A stretch of DNA of 64,000 bases, taken from positions 381,252,768-381,316,767 of the forward strand of contig OY856186.1 of NCBI GenBank assembly GCA_963693315.1. Reading direction: 5' to 3'. The position numbers were made by a program, and so were the translations under genes. This document shows, piece after piece, positions 22,640 through 34,100 of this stretch. Origin of the DNA: Diogma glabrata (lineage: Eukaryota > Arthropoda > Insecta > Diptera > Cylindrotomidae). The notes beneath the pieces were generated by a model. The model saw only the letters and a list, made by a program, of their open reading frames with translations, was not told the DNA's origin and did no database searches. Within the stretch, counting starts at the first letter, position 1, and the number at the start of each line of letters is the position of its first letter.

Positions 22640-23570
22640 ACAACTACAAAATGTATTATTTTTTTTTAATAAAAAGTGTTGTGTAGTAGGAATTACAAAA
22701 TGTGTCACAACAACACAAAGATACCTTTTAAGTCCTAGGTTCCACAACAACATGCGTTCTGAGGTGATGGTGGACGCTTTCTTTAAATGTTTGTGGGATT
22801 GAAGGCACTTGAGACTATTGATTCGGGCAAAGCATTCCATTTCTACGATGTACGCACAAAAATTTTATGTTAAATTTCGATCACCAACAATTCGTATAGC
22901 ACGCTTTTGAACAGAGTCTAAAAGAGCCAGGATGGTAACAGATTCAGCGCCCCAAACTTGACAACCATACTCCATACAGCGACGAATATAGGACTTATAA
23001 ATATGGAGTAATAGATACGGAGTAAAATATTTTTTACATCTATTGAGGAGGCCGAGTTTTCTTGATGCGCTCTTTGCCATGATCTTTATGATCGTTCCAG
23101 AGTAAGTCATTAGAAATTATGACTCCCAGTAAACGAATGGTTTCACGTTTGTCTATTTGGTCGTCACACATATTAATTGAAATCATATATTAATTGGGAA
23201 ACTCGGTCTTTGATCTGGAAACAATTAATAGCTGTTTTGTTGGAATTAAAATTGACCGTATTTTTGTCACCTCATTCAGCGACTTTCTCGATCCTAGATC
23301 CTCGTTTACATTTATGGCAGCGTCTCACCGGGAGGGCTTTATTCGTTCGTGCATCTTGTCCTTTGAAGATAGGGGGACGAATGACTTGTGCAGTGTACTA
23401 TCATCTGCACAACTATTTACTGGATTATTTGTGATTTTCAACAGTTCGTTGATATGTTGCTGTCTATACACAAGACCTACTATAGATAACAGTGATACTA
23501 CAGTTGATAAAGAGTTGAAAATAGTGTATGTAAATAGAGGAAATCGAAAAAAATTATAGTCAACATCCAC
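22640..23570 (-). pseudogene. Jockey-type LINE reverse transcriptase remnant
   Basis: Read on the minus strand, a frame near 23410 shows VNSCADDSTLH, the F/YADD catalytic box of reverse transcriptase. After several frame changes come KLGLLNRCKKYFTPYLLLHIY and MEYGCQVWGAES..LLDSVQKRAIRI, the C-terminal region of jockey-clade LINE polymerases. Stops and shifts throughout. Embedded in hAT-B. Confidence 0.7.
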
Positions 23571-24617
23571 TTCATCGGAGCGGGTTTTTTCTATTGCAGG
23601 AATTTTTAAACAAAAATTAAAAAATCGGATGAGTACTGCTACCTTAAGTGCTTTAATATTTTTGATATATTATTTTTTAAATAAAAAATGATCAATTTTT
23701 AGCTTACAACTTTTAGGCTTTTTATTGTTTTTTATCTTTTAATTTTTTGTATAACTACCCGGGTTATCCGGGTAATCCGGGTAATTTAGAAAACACTAAT
23801 CGAGTAACCGGGTAATTTGAAATCGAGTAATTTGCAATCACTAGTTGTGATTTGACTGTCTTAAAATAAAATATAAGTCTGAATTTACAAATGAAATTAG
23901 TCTTATTATTATTTTTTCCAATTTTTGTTTTAAATTGTGGGAAGGAATGTCGAAATAAGACGATGACTATAAAGCGATAAGACCCATTAAACGAAAATAT
24001 TCACTAAAAATGGTGGTATTCTTTAACCGGCCGGCGTATGCATCAATGTAGTAGAGTATTGCAGACAATCGATAAAATATATTTGCAAATTGCAATACGA
24101 CCCTCTTCAGAACAGAAAAATTTCTGGATTGATAAATGATTATAAGTCTACATAAAATAGGACGCTAAGCCAATAGCGATGAACCAGTGTTCCTATTTTG
24201 TATGACGAGTACGGTGGTTTCGGAGTAAGTAATAGACAATTGTGACATCCAATAAACAAATATATGTACGCTCACCTAATTGTTCATGACACATTGAATT
24301 ATTTGAATTAAATCTTTGGAATAAAATTTTAACTTTTTTCTAACCTTAATCTTTTGCCATCTACATTTATAAAAATTTTTTAATAATTATTTGTCTGTCA
24401 ATGTGTTTTAATTTTAACATACATTTAATATGTAAATTTATCTATAGCTTTAGAGACATTTACTTAATGGCTTTTGCTGACTGTAAAATGATACTATTAC
24501 ATTTTTTTCAAACTTTTTATATACATATTACTAATAAAATAAGTTAAATTAAATGACACTAAAAAAAACTATAGGAGAATTTACTCAAAAAAAAACCAGT
24601 TTTCAACCACTTTATCT

Positions 24618-24657
24618 GGGAAGCACGGGTGGTATCGCCGTGCGGGTACCTTCTAGT
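24618..24657 (+). mobile_element. Possible Helitron 3' end inside E
   Basis: Hairpin GCACGGGTGGTATCGCCGTGC followed by 'GGGTACCTT', CTAG (24653-24656) and T. An exact mirror is in the right E copy (about 32060-32099). Either part of E or a Helitron inserted before E was duplicated. The 5' TC end was not located. Confidence 0.45.
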
Positions 24658-24795
24658 AATTAATAATTATTAGTTTTTTGAATAATATTTTTTTTTTCTT
24701 TTTGGATAATATTTTTTTATTGAATATTTTTTTTTTTATTTTTTTGACTAAGAAAACTAAGAAAAATCGACGATTATACGTTCTTATACTTTAGG

Positions 24796-25400
24796 TAGAA
24801 ACACAACACGGACGATAACGTCGGACGATAAAAAAAAACGTCTACAATTTCGCTGTTGTAACCACAACAAAGGCGTCAGCGTGAAAAGCTGTCAAAAATA
24901 AAATTGCATATACTAAAATACTTGGTTCTTCGTCAAAATGAATTTCACGAATTTCAATTTTAAAAATAACTAATCTGTTTTTCCTCATAAATAAATAATA
25001 ATAATTTTTATACTAATAACTAATTTTAAAAATAAAATACATCATACAAATTATTAAAATATATAAATGAATAAAACCGAACTTTGAACATAAACTGAAA
25101 ATTCAGTTGACAACTCAAAACAAAACGATTACAACCTCAGAAACGCGAAAAACATCAGAAAATCATATTTTTCAGTTGGCGGCACTGTCACAATAACATT
25201 ACCCTTGCAGCCAAATCAAAATAAAATTGATATCTGGCAATAATCATCGCCGACGATAAATTAGAAATAGAATCTAAATTTTTTCCGACGAAAAAAACTT
25301 TTTCGTTTAACGCTGTAGTTGTGTTTGAAATGTATGCATCCTGTGTATTCTAATGTTACTAACGTCGTCGTCGGACGATTTCGCCCGTGTTGTGTTTCTA
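24796..25400. mobile_element. MITE with TAGAAACACAACACGG ends
   Basis: Inverted ends TAGAAACACAACACGG(A/G)CGA with subterminal 'tcggacgat' repeats; about 605 bp. The right E copy lacks it ('cgttcttatactttttgaat' uninterrupted), so it inserted after the two E copies separated. The TSD is blurred by the flanking T-run (possibly CTTT). Confidence 0.75.
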
Positions 25401-25704
25401 GCTTTTTTGAATAATAATTTTTTTTTTATAATATTTTTTTTTTATTTATTTTTTGAATAATATGTTTTTTTTTGCTTTTTTTTTGAACGATTTTTTTTTT
25501 TGTATAATATTTTTTTCTTTTGAATAATATTTTTTTTTGAATAATATTTTTTTTTTATTTTTTTTTTTTTTGAATATTTTGTTTTTTTTTTAGTTATTTT
25601 TTTTAATGTATCCTATCTGTCTGTCTGTGTGCGTGTGTGCGAGCGAATGGCCAAAGAAGTATAACTTCCACCGTCTGGTCCGACGCAGACCCTACTTTTT
25701 TTTT

Positions 25705-26148
25705 ATCTGTCCTTCCATGGAGTACTGTTCTCATATTTGGGGTGGAGCGTACGTAACGAATTAGAAATGGTTTAATGCTGTGCAGCAAAGAGCTATTAAA
25801 TTGATTGGTAGCTCTCATCTTACTAAGGAACTTGATTCATTACAGCACAGGAGAAATGTTGTTGATTTAAGGATTTTTTATAAATACGTTATGGATGAAA
25901 GGGTTTCTAAAGAGATCAATTCGATTTTACCAAAGCCTGCATTATTCTTGCATCATACCAGAGCTGCATCAGCGGCCCATCCTTTTGTGGTTGAAATAAC
26001 AAAGTGTAGAACTGTAGCCTTTCAGCGTGATTTTTTAATCGAGTCTCACACTCTTGGAATTCCTTCTTTGCCGGCGTGGGTTTTTCCTGATAATTTTAAT
26101 CCCCCAAATTTTAAAATTAACGTTCATAAATTCCTAAAGGAAACTTAA
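25705..26148 (+). pseudogene. LINE C-terminal fragment (LINE-1, 3' half)
   Basis: Immediately after E the sequence encodes CPSMEYCSHIWGGA, then a stop, then QQRAIKLIGSSHL..LDSLQHRRNVVDLRIFYKY and a tail ending NFKINVHKFLKET. This is the standard C-terminus of jockey-like LINE polymerases, a region after the RT fingers, palm and thumb. The stop TAG at about 25762-25764 breaks it. It begins exactly where the minus-strand LINE fragment at 41342-40968 ends (..LLLIYKSF), so the two are halves of one element. Confidence 0.75.
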
Positions 26149-26149
26149 T

Positions 26150-27365
26150 TTAGAATCCCAATCCTGGTTGGCATGGTATCTTCGGATATTCAGAGACGTT
26201 AATTTTTAACTCATTATTATTAACACTAAACATGCCTAGCTTCCAATAAAAACAAATCATCCTTATCGAGAATAGTGCATCGGTGGTACCTCGGCCCTTC
26301 CGGAAGCCAGACTGATATTCTCCAAACAGTTGTTCAGCAAAAGGAATGATTTTGGTTAGCAAAATGTATGAAAAGATCTTATATGCTGTGCAGAAGAGCG
26401 CGATTCCTATGTAGTTTGCACATTGTAGGCGATTACCTTTTTTATGGATTGGTATCAGCATAGCTGTGTTCCAGTCTTGTAGCATAGTTTCAGTCCTCCA
26501 TATCTTTTGAACAAGTTCAAACACTCTTAAAGATATAGAGTTTCACCACCATGTACAATCATTTCGGATGTTATATCGTTGATACCAGGTGCGCTTTATT
26601 GCGTTTTATTTTAGCGCCGTTTTGAATTCCTCTTTGGTTGGTTCGTCTACATATACCCTTGACACACGAATAAGCTTTGCTCGTCGCCTGACTTGTTGCT
26701 GGTCACTAAAGTTGAGAAGATTCTCAAAATAAGCGGCTAAATCTAAAATATTTTTAAGGTCTATACTTGTAGCTCCCCGTCTTAGTTTTGATTGTGTTTG
26801 AGGTCCCCTCTTTAAGGTTTTAACCTGTTGAAAGAAGTCACACGATTGATGTTCCTTATTGAAGCTTTCAATCTCCTCACATTATCTTTTCCACCATTCT
26901 CTCTTCGTTCGTTTAAATAGCTTTGTAACCGCTTGTCTGACCAGTTTATAGTTCTACTTCGTGGACCTGGTGTTGCGTCCTTGTAGACATTTCAGATAGC
27001 AATCTCTTGAATAGTGTCAAGACATTCTTGATACATCCATGGCTTCTAGGAGTGGTTTTGTGGTCGTCCAAGTATTCTCTCTGCAGCGCTTAAAACAGAA
27101 TCTTTGAGCAAATACCATGACTTATCGACGTCTCCATTAATGGTTTCTGATTTCTCCAATGTCTCGGCAATATGGTTCTGATATCTCTGATACCGTTTCA
27201 GCATTCTTTAATGATGAGATATTAAAACAAGAAAACCAGTACCAAATTCTCTTCGAGAAGGATGACCACTACAGTATAAAGAGTGACCATCCATATCTTG
27301 TTTGCCGATTGTTGGCTGTCTAATTTCTTGCAGAGCTATGATATCTATCCTATACCTTTCACACA
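26150..27365 (-). pseudogene. RTE-like LINE, internally deleted (endonuclease start joined to RT)
   Basis: Minus strand from about 27365: RIDIIALQEIRQP (APE endonuclease QE motif), then FGTGFLV, then an abrupt join to KSWYLLKDSVLSAAERILG (linker region), so most of the endonuclease is gone. The RT domain follows with APGINDITSEMI and, at 26524-26150, AMLIPIHKKGN, ANYIGIALFCTAYKIFS and GEYQSGFRKGRGTTDALFS. The arrangement matches RTE-clade single-ORF LINEs (endonuclease then RT). Multiple stops and shifts; the YADD box and 3' end are missing. Confidence 0.75.
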
Positions 27366-28345
27366 ATTAAAAATAAGCTGAATATGTAATGCAAATTGCT
27401 ATGCATATAGGTCCTACGGAAGTCTCCATTATAAAACAATGCAAAGCTTGCTTTAAAAATAAACTTAGTGCTCTTTGCAATAAGAAGTTGTTTTCAAACT
27501 TCAAGCGTATAGCATGTTGTTTTCAAACTTCTATCATTAGTAGGGAGTGCGGCAAATAACTCGCGTTTGGAAAACGCATTCGCACTAGTAATACACACTA
27601 TTTTTTGTAACAAGTGCGTAAAATTTATAAATATTTAATTGTTCATTTATTTATTTTTAAATAATTAAAGTGCGCCATCTTCGTTGTAATAGTTGTAAAT
27701 TATACTAGCTCGAAAATATAAACATAAGAATCCAACTAAAACAACACATAGTAATCCAACTGAGCTGTCAAAATTGTGAACTTTGAAAACCTAAATGAAT
27801 TGTTTTTTCTTGCAATTCAAATGATGCAATGTGTTTAAGTTGTTTTTACTATATGGTAAGTTATTTAAATTATTATTTTGATATTTTAGTGCTATAAAAA
27901 TATTATATGTAGATAGATATATGGATAGATTTAACTACAAATCTCACATGCAGGCGGCGATACGGTCCAGGCTTACAAAATATTTTGTGGTCATATGTGC
28001 GGAAAGTAGTTTTTTCTTTTATTCTATTGTAGTACAAAATTGAATATTTTTTACGCATGTGTTACAAAAAATAAATTATGATCGTAGAGTTGTACTAAAA
28101 TTTGTAGTTTTGTATTAGAATTGGTTGTAATGCAACATTTGCTTTGCAATTTAATAATAACTTGCTATACATAACCCATATTGCAAAGCTTGTATTAAAA
28201 ATTGCAGTAACTTTTTCAACTGTGTAGCTTCTGTTTCTAAACTCATTAGAGCATCAGGAGCGCTCAGGCTGCGCAGCTTCCACATTCCGATGCGGTAGTC
28301 TGGTCTTTTTTCACGTCCAAGTAAAGTTTTGTTGTTTTGTCCGGA
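27366..28345. other. Unassigned AT-rich region
   Basis: Repeated 'tgcaaagct/atgcaaa' phrases at both sides (27385-27450 and 28110-28190) hint at an old TIR element. A small palindrome AGTGCG..CGTTTGG..AAACG..CGCACT lies at 27546-27587. No protein recognised. Confidence 0.3.
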
Positions 28346-28349
28346 TCAG

Positions 28350-28949
28350 CAGCCAAATTCTGTAACTGTGAAGCGGTGAAGTGATAAAAATTTCTTCGTT
28401 TCTTTTCATTAAAAAAATTATCACTTCATCGCTTCACAATTACAGAATTTGGCTGCTGCAGCCAAATTCTGTAATTGTGAAGCGATGAAGTGATAAATTT
28501 TTCATCACTTCATCGCAAAAATATCTAAGTGAGTGAAGTTTTAAAACTATAAAGTTAACATTGACTTTATGTTTGGCAATAAAATTAAATCGTTTCTTTT
28601 GTTGTTATTGACATTATGTCAAAAAACAGCACAACGTCAATGTGATTTGATTTTTTAAAACTACATTTCTAAATTAAATACAGATTAATTTTTCAAATTT
28701 TATTTCTAAAATATTTATATATATATTCAAATTTGTAAAAATTTACGTTTAAATTGTACTAAACGATAAATTAAACATTTAATTTTATGTATTTTTGACG
28801 TTTGACAGTGCGGCACTCGCTATTAGATTTTTTAACACTTAAATCGCATATAGAATAGCAAATATGGTAAAATGATAAAAAATTAATGATAAAATCGAAA
28901 GAAAGAAATTTTTAACACTTCACCACTTCACAGTTAAAGAATTTGGCTG
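28350..28949. mobile_element. CAGCCAAATTCTG hairpin MITE cluster
   Basis: A complete 106 bp hairpin (28350-28455; CAGCCAAATTCTG..CAGAATTTGGCTG, inner arms 'gcgatgaagtgataa') is followed by the start of a second copy at 28459, which has a matching end at 28949. Flanking triplets are CAG / CTG. The same 106 bp hairpin occurs at 62257-62362 with a clean CAG duplication. Confidence 0.75.
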
Positions 28950-28954
28950 CTGAT

Positions 28955-29444
28955 ATTCTCTTTCTGATTTCCAAATTTAACAAAGTTTACAATTGTGTCC
29001 ATAATTATGAAAGTGGTCTAAGTCAAAATTTGAAAAAAATAAGTTTATCCGTTATATCGCATCAAATTACTTCAAACTAAATTAGTCCAATGTAATTTGT
29101 ACGATATTGTCAAAAAAGATCCGTTATAGAGTACTTTTTATTTCAACAAAAATGTAATTCATAGTGCTAATTGTGCTAATTATGATAGTAATCTAAGACA
29201 AAGTTTGAAGAAAAAAAAAACAAAAAAGTCGAACAAAATGTCAAAAACAATTGCCAAAACGTTGTGTTGTAAAGTTTTTATATTGTCGGACCATAGGCCC
29301 ACAAAAATGAGCTGTTCCTCCTAAATGTCAAAATTGCTCTTTTTTAAGTGAAAGTTAATGGTGACAAAATAATGAGTTCGTAAAATAATTAATAAATAAC
29401 TTTAGAATCTCGAAGTTTGCTTTTGCGTTATGTCATTTATACGC
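28955..29444. other. No recognised gene
   Basis: Contains 'cataattatgaaagtggtct' (28999-29018), an exact repeat of 18850-18869. Otherwise AT-rich without feature. Confidence 0.3.
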
Positions 29445-29452
29445 CGTTCAGT

Positions 29453-30378
29453 TAGGGTTCCCATTCGTCCTCGTTTCCGAGGACATGTTCTAGTTTTGAG
29501 GGCGGCCTCGGACGTCCTCACGGGTTTTTGACCCACGTCCTAGTTTTTAATCGTTTTCGAAAAATTAACAATTTAATATTACGACTTAGAATAAAACATA
29601 ACGATAACGTGTATTGTGTCTATAGGGTTGGTTATTTCTATTTTGCAACAGCAACACAAGTGCGATGTCTAATCTGAATATTTAAAAAAACTATCAGTTT
29701 ATTTATTCGAATCTGTTGTGTTTTTATTCACTCTTCTGCTATTCATTGCTGTTCAAGTTTTTTCACTTCTAAAATACAAATAATGGCTAAATTGATATTA
29801 ATTAAAAAGATTTCGAACTATTTATTACTTTTTTTCTAGTAAAACAGATAGCTCCAAAAAGACAATGTGTTGTCTGGTCTGTGGATGATAAAAGAATTTC
29901 CGACGTTTAAGAAAGGCAGAACTGCGAATGAAATTTTTTGCAATCTTTGCAATAGTTATATTTCAATTTCAAACAAAGGAAAATTAGATATTAATCAACA
30001 TCTGGTATTTCAAATATTTTAGAAAAGTTCATTACATCAGAAAGCGATTCACATTCATAATATAGACGAGCTGCTGAGGGAACCATAGCTTATCCAATCA
30101 TGAGATTTAAATAATTGGTGATGTTTATAAATCTCATGATTGCTCTGTGGCACTTTATAAAACTATATATTCAAAGATTCTGCAATCTGTCAAAAACTAG
30201 CATGCGGAAGAACCAAGGCATAAGCAATAATTTTTAAAATATTTGCACCACATGCCACAGAAAAAAACTTTACAGGAAGTTGAAGATGTCCTAGTTTTGT
30301 CCTCTTTTTGAAAATCCAAAATGTCCTCGTTTTAACTAAATTTGTCCTCTTGAGTGTATTTTCTAACTGGTAACCCTT
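29453..30378 (+). mobile_element. hAT-like element (hAT-D) with BED zinc-finger remnant
   Basis: Ends TAGGGTTCCCA and (minus) AAGGGTTACCA; 8 bp TSD CGTTCAGT at 29445-29452 and 30379-30386. Subterminal 'GTCCTCG/GTCCTAG' repeats lie at both ends. Near 29880-30000 the plus strand encodes KEFPTFKKGRTANEIFCNLC and SISNKGKLDINQH, the Cx2C..H pattern of the BED zinc finger at the N-terminus of hAT transposases. The catalytic part is gone. Confidence 0.8.
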
Positions 30379-30407
30379 CGTTCAGTTAATTTTGAAAATG
30401 GTCTTAG

Positions 30408-31069
30408 CAAAGAATTAAGAGAATAGAGGAAATGAAACTACTGTATATATACACAAAAATATTTGAAGTAATTTTTCCACGATTTTAAATTGTCAAAAAC
30501 AAAATTTTGTAAACATTCTTTGGCTTAGTTATAATAAAATTGTTTTTATTAATTATCGTAGTGATTTTTTGGCAAATTTATAGTAAATATAAAAAATTCT
30601 AGTGATTTTATTATAATTTAACAATAGTTTTACTGAAAAATTAAATATATTAAGTGAAATTTTAGAATAAAAATTAAATATGAAGTGTGTGATAAAGAAG
30701 TGTAAAAATGTTCGAAAACATATACAGGATGGGATTTCTTATCGTAGGTAGCTAATAATGATATTATAATTTATTTTTCAGAACTTATTAGTCTAAATTT
30801 TTAAAATATTTTCGCCAAAAAATTTAATCCAAAATCAATGTAAACATATTAATAAAATGCGCCATTTTTAGATTGTCAAATTTTAGTTTTTGTTGTTTTT
30901 CTGTTTGTTGTTTTGTCTGTTTGTTGTCTTTTTTTATATTAATTTTGGGGGCGAAAATACGCTTAAATTTGGAATGCAATGCATGTGTGTTAGTAACAAT
31001 TTATTGGTGTGCAAAAATTGCTTCAAATTTTAACATCAATTTCACTTCCTCTATTCTCTTAATTCTTTG
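30408..31069 (+). mobile_element. P-element-like deletion derivative with THAP exon
   Basis: Inverted ends CAAAGAATTAAGAGAATAG (about 24 bp paired in total). Near-perfect 8 bp TSD GGTCTTAG / GGTCTAAG (30400-30407, 31070-31077). An ATG at 30680 opens MKCVIKKCKNVRKH..GISYR followed by a donor-like GTAGGT. Its Cx4C spacing and position match the first exon of a THAP DNA-binding domain, which begins P-type transposases. The rest of the transposase is absent. Eight-base TSD plus THAP support the P superfamily; the TIR length also fits. Confidence 0.6.
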
Positions 31070-31079
31070 GGTCTAAGTC

Positions 31080-31623
31080 AATTCAAACTGTAAAAAGCAT
31101 ATTTCGGAATGAGATTTATACAAAATTTCACATGCATAATAAACTATCATTATTGAAGGCTAACAAAGCTTTAAAATAAAATTTTTCATAATATAAAAAT
31201 GTTTTTCTACTACCCAACATAAAAAATCTACTTTCGATGTTTGTTCATTGCATCGACAACTTCTTTTTCGTCACCGGTGATAAAAAAACCTATACGAATT
31301 ACATTCGTACCTAGTGACGAAAGTAATTTTTTAAAAGCCATCTATTTTCTAATTTCTTAATTAGAATAAACTATGCTACAATACCCGTAAAGTGAATCGA
31401 TTGATTGAATGAAATAATTTTGTTAGTGTTAATTTGTCTCTGTTTGGAGGATGATGTTAATTTATTTTTGGATTATTTACGGACAATTTACATTAAAATT
31501 GTAAAAATAATAATAGTTAAATATATAATATTCATATATTCTTTTTAAATAGTATGATAAAAAACAGTTGGTGTTAAGATATTTTTAAAAAATATTATTT
31601 CACCTATTTATTTAAGAAAAATG
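31080..31623. other. No recognised gene
   Basis: AT-rich. An imperfect hairpin lies at about 31265-31325 ('tttttcgtcaccggtg' against 'cctagtgacgaaag'). It forms the inner flank of the right E copy. Confidence 0.35.
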
Positions 31624-32512
31624 AAAAAAAAAAGTAGGGTCTGCGTCGGACCAGACGGTGGAAGTTATACTTCTTTGGCCATTCGCTCGCACACACGCAC
31701 ACAGTCAAACAGATAGGATACATTAAAAAAAATAACTAAAAAAAAAACAAAATATTCAAAAAAAAAAAAAATAAAAAAAAAATATTATTCAAAAAAAAAT
31801 ATTATTCAAAGAAAAAAATATTATACAAAAAAAAAATCGTTCAAAAAAAAAGCAAAAAAAAAACATATTATTCAAAAAATAAATAAAAAAAAAATATTAT
31901 AAAAAAAAAAATTTTTTATTCAAAAAGTATAAGAACGTATAATCGTCGATTTTTCTTAGTTTTCTTAGTCAAAAAAATAAAAAAAAAAATATTCAATAAA
32001 AAAATATTATCCAAAAAGAAAAAAAAAATATTATTCAAAAAACTAATAATTATTAATTACTAGAAGGTACCCGCACGGCGATACCACCCGTGCTTCCCAG
32101 ATAAAGTGGTTGAAAACTGGTTTTTTTTGAGTAAATTCTCCTATAGTTTTTTTTAGTGTCATTTAATTTAACTTATTTTATTAGTAATATGTATATAAAA
32201 AGTTTGAAAAAAATGTAATAGTATCATTTTACAGTCAGCAAAAGCCATTAAGTAAATGTCTCTAAAGCCAGTGCCGTTACTACGGTACGGCCCACCCGGC
32301 CCTGGGCCGGGGGCCCACCATAAAACACTCATAAAAATATGAAAATGAACACTTCAAATAATAAATTTAAAAAACAACAGAGCAATTTCTTTTACTGGGC
32401 TCATCCCAATTTCAAAAATTCATTTTTTGTAACTAAGTTGCAAAATCTACGCTTTTTCGTGCGTCATTTTAGTAATTAAATGAGCTTTATTTAAGCATTA
32501 ATCTAGTCCATT

Positions 32513-32689
32513 GGTCAGATTCATTAAAGTACTAATTGTAGTTGTTTAATATTTTATTAAAGCATTAATAATAATGGTTTAATGATTCATTAAAGTATAA
32601 GTACTTTAATGAATCATTAAACCATTATTATTAATGCTTTAATAAACTATTAAATAACTACAATTAGTACTTTAATGAATCTGACCAAA
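32513..32689. repeat. 177 bp near-perfect palindrome (MITE)
   Basis: Ends TTGGTCAGATTCATTAAAG and its complement; the arms meet at about 32600. It sits at the 3' side of the recombinase fragment YR-3, and may have truncated it. Confidence 0.8.
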
Positions 32690-33013
32690 TTTACTAGAGT
32701 AAAGCTTAAAAGCTATCAAATTCGTGAATGATTTCATATCCACGCTGGCGTTCAAATAAACCATAGTTCTTAGTTTAGAGTACTCGCACCACGATGTTGA
32801 AGGTTTCATGGATCCTAGTTTTCTTACAAAATAGGCCAGCATGACCATGTCATTGATTGTTGTAGTTTTTGATTCTTTGAACCACTCATCAAAATTTTTG
32901 TATGAAGTTTCGTACGCCAATTTCGCCAATTTTTCCAGTACGATTGTAGAAATAGCTTCATTTGCTGGTTTTTCTATATCTGACGATACAAAATCATCAT
33001 CACTTGAACTCAT
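32690..33013 (-). pseudogene. Crypton-like tyrosine recombinase, N-terminal fragment (YR-3)
   Basis: ATG at 33013-33011 (MSSSDDDFVSSD). The fragment includes LEKLAKLAYETSYKNFDEWF, MLAYFVRKLGSMKPSTSW, EYSKLRTMV and FTNLIAFKL. These align in order with the N-terminal half of YR-1 and YR-2 (YR-2 begins MSSSDES; YR-1 has NENVLLAYFQEL). The catalytic half is missing; the fragment ends at the 177 bp palindrome. No intron is seen at the position of the YR-1 intron, so either the intron is not conserved or this copy is intronless. Embedded in hAT-C. Confidence 0.65.
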
Positions 33014-33352
33014 CTTGATATTTTTCACAATTGGCAGTATGAAAACTAAAAGAAAACTAAGGCTACATACTCCTTATAAGATCAAATTGGTTTGCTCAAA
33101 ACGTACTAGATACAAATGCAATTTGTTTAGTTGTATTTTTTATAAAAGTTTAATTTTTCACTCGATGTATTCCAATTTCACATCTCGTGCTTAAAACAAC
33201 CTAATTTAGCAACTTGTTTCATAAATAGCTATTAAATAATCACAAAAAGACATTATAATTTATATCAGAAAATCTTTGAATATTGAATATATTAGAAAAT
33301 ATTTCCCGTTATATCTCTTATTGAGGATAACACTTATTATTCAAAAGAATTT

Positions 33353-33486
33353 AATTAATATGTTTCCAAACATAGAAAGAGAATTCAAAATTTTTTTAAC
33401 CATTAAGGTCACTAATTGTTCAGGAGAACAGTCTTTTTAGGCGATGAAATACATAAAAAATGATTTGCGAAACAGCATGCCGCAGG
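33353..33486 (+). pseudogene. hAT transposase C-terminus, 5' portion (interrupted by MULE)
   Basis: Encodes NMFPNIEREFKIFLTI then NCSGEQSF, a stop (TAG), and AMKYIKNDLRNSMP, the start of the hAT dimerisation domain. It is cut by the MULE within the 8 bp target GCCGCAGG. The frame resumes at 37917. Confidence 0.7.
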
Positions 33487-34100
33487 GGTTCTATGATAAA
33501 ATATCACACGAAAAAATCACACACGAAAGAATATCACGTCGAAAATATCACAGTGAAAAAATCACACTCCACGAAAATATCACATTTCGAAAATATCACA
33601 TCCTAAAATAACACGCGAAAAAATATCACATCCTAAAATCACACGCGAAAAAATATCATATCCGAAAATCACACGCGAAAAAATATCACATCCTAAAATC
33701 ACACCCAAAAAAATAGCACCTAAAAAATTTTATTGTAAAATAACACAATGTCCGTATATAAAATAAAATTTTTTGAAGTACTCTAACTAAGCTACCAATC
33801 TTTCATTTGATATCGTATTTGACTTAGTGGGTGGTATGAATAAAAAATAGCAATTGCTTTAAGTAAACTGTCAAAGTAAAGTATAAGCATTCAGCAAAAG
33901 ATCATTATTGGTAAGAATAAAAATACATCTTGCTAAAGTAAGTTCGAAAATTCGAAAAAGCAATTGCTAGATATTTGACAGTTTGACAACGCATCTTATT
34001 TGAAAGCAACATTTTGTATTTTTGTGTGTTCTTAAGCGGTGTTGTTTTACATATAAAATAAATATTAAATTATATAAATTAGAATTAAAAAAGTGAAAAA

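Larger units (their letters stand above)
21579..23843. mobile_element. hAT-like element (hAT-B) in left E copy
   Basis: Ends TAGTGTTTGCAATC and (minus strand, right) TAGTGATTGCAAATTAC. The 8 bp TSD GTTGTGAT is at 21571-21578 and 23844-23851. The uninterrupted site is present in the right E copy (about 39005-39025, reverse complement), confirming the boundaries. Subterminal 'acccgggta' runs occur at both ends. It contains hairpin H10 and a degenerate LINE fragment but no hAT transposase. Confidence 0.85.
19615..25704 (+). mobile_element. Helentron-like element E, left copy (host of two later insertions)
   Basis: Starts TGAAGTTATACTTCTTTGCG, whose GAAGTTATACTTC differs by one base from its own reverse complement GAAGTATAACTTC. 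It ends with GAAGTATAACTTC, then a hairpin GTCTGGTCCGACGCAGAC, CCTAC and a T-run. Inside are two head-to-tail units of about 1.25 kb (19615-20862 and 20863-24379, the latter split by a hAT), then a tail. A subterminal inverted motif, internal tandem units, a 3' hairpin and insertion in a T-run resemble non-autonomous Helentron-like elements. No Rep/helicase gene. An inverted copy occupies 31634-40965. The short ORFs are not protein-like. Confidence 0.6.

Noticed and set aside
22622..22840. Separate gene at 22840-22622
   Set aside because: Read as the degenerate downstream part of the LINE fragment in hAT-B; no independent start context.
25420..25600. T-rich/AATATT tandem stretch as a possible origin or satellite
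   Set aside because: Low-complexity tail of E, mirrored in the right copy; no ordered motif.
32841..33194. Plus-strand 117-codon frame
   Set aside because: Antisense of the tyrosine-recombinase fragment YR-3.
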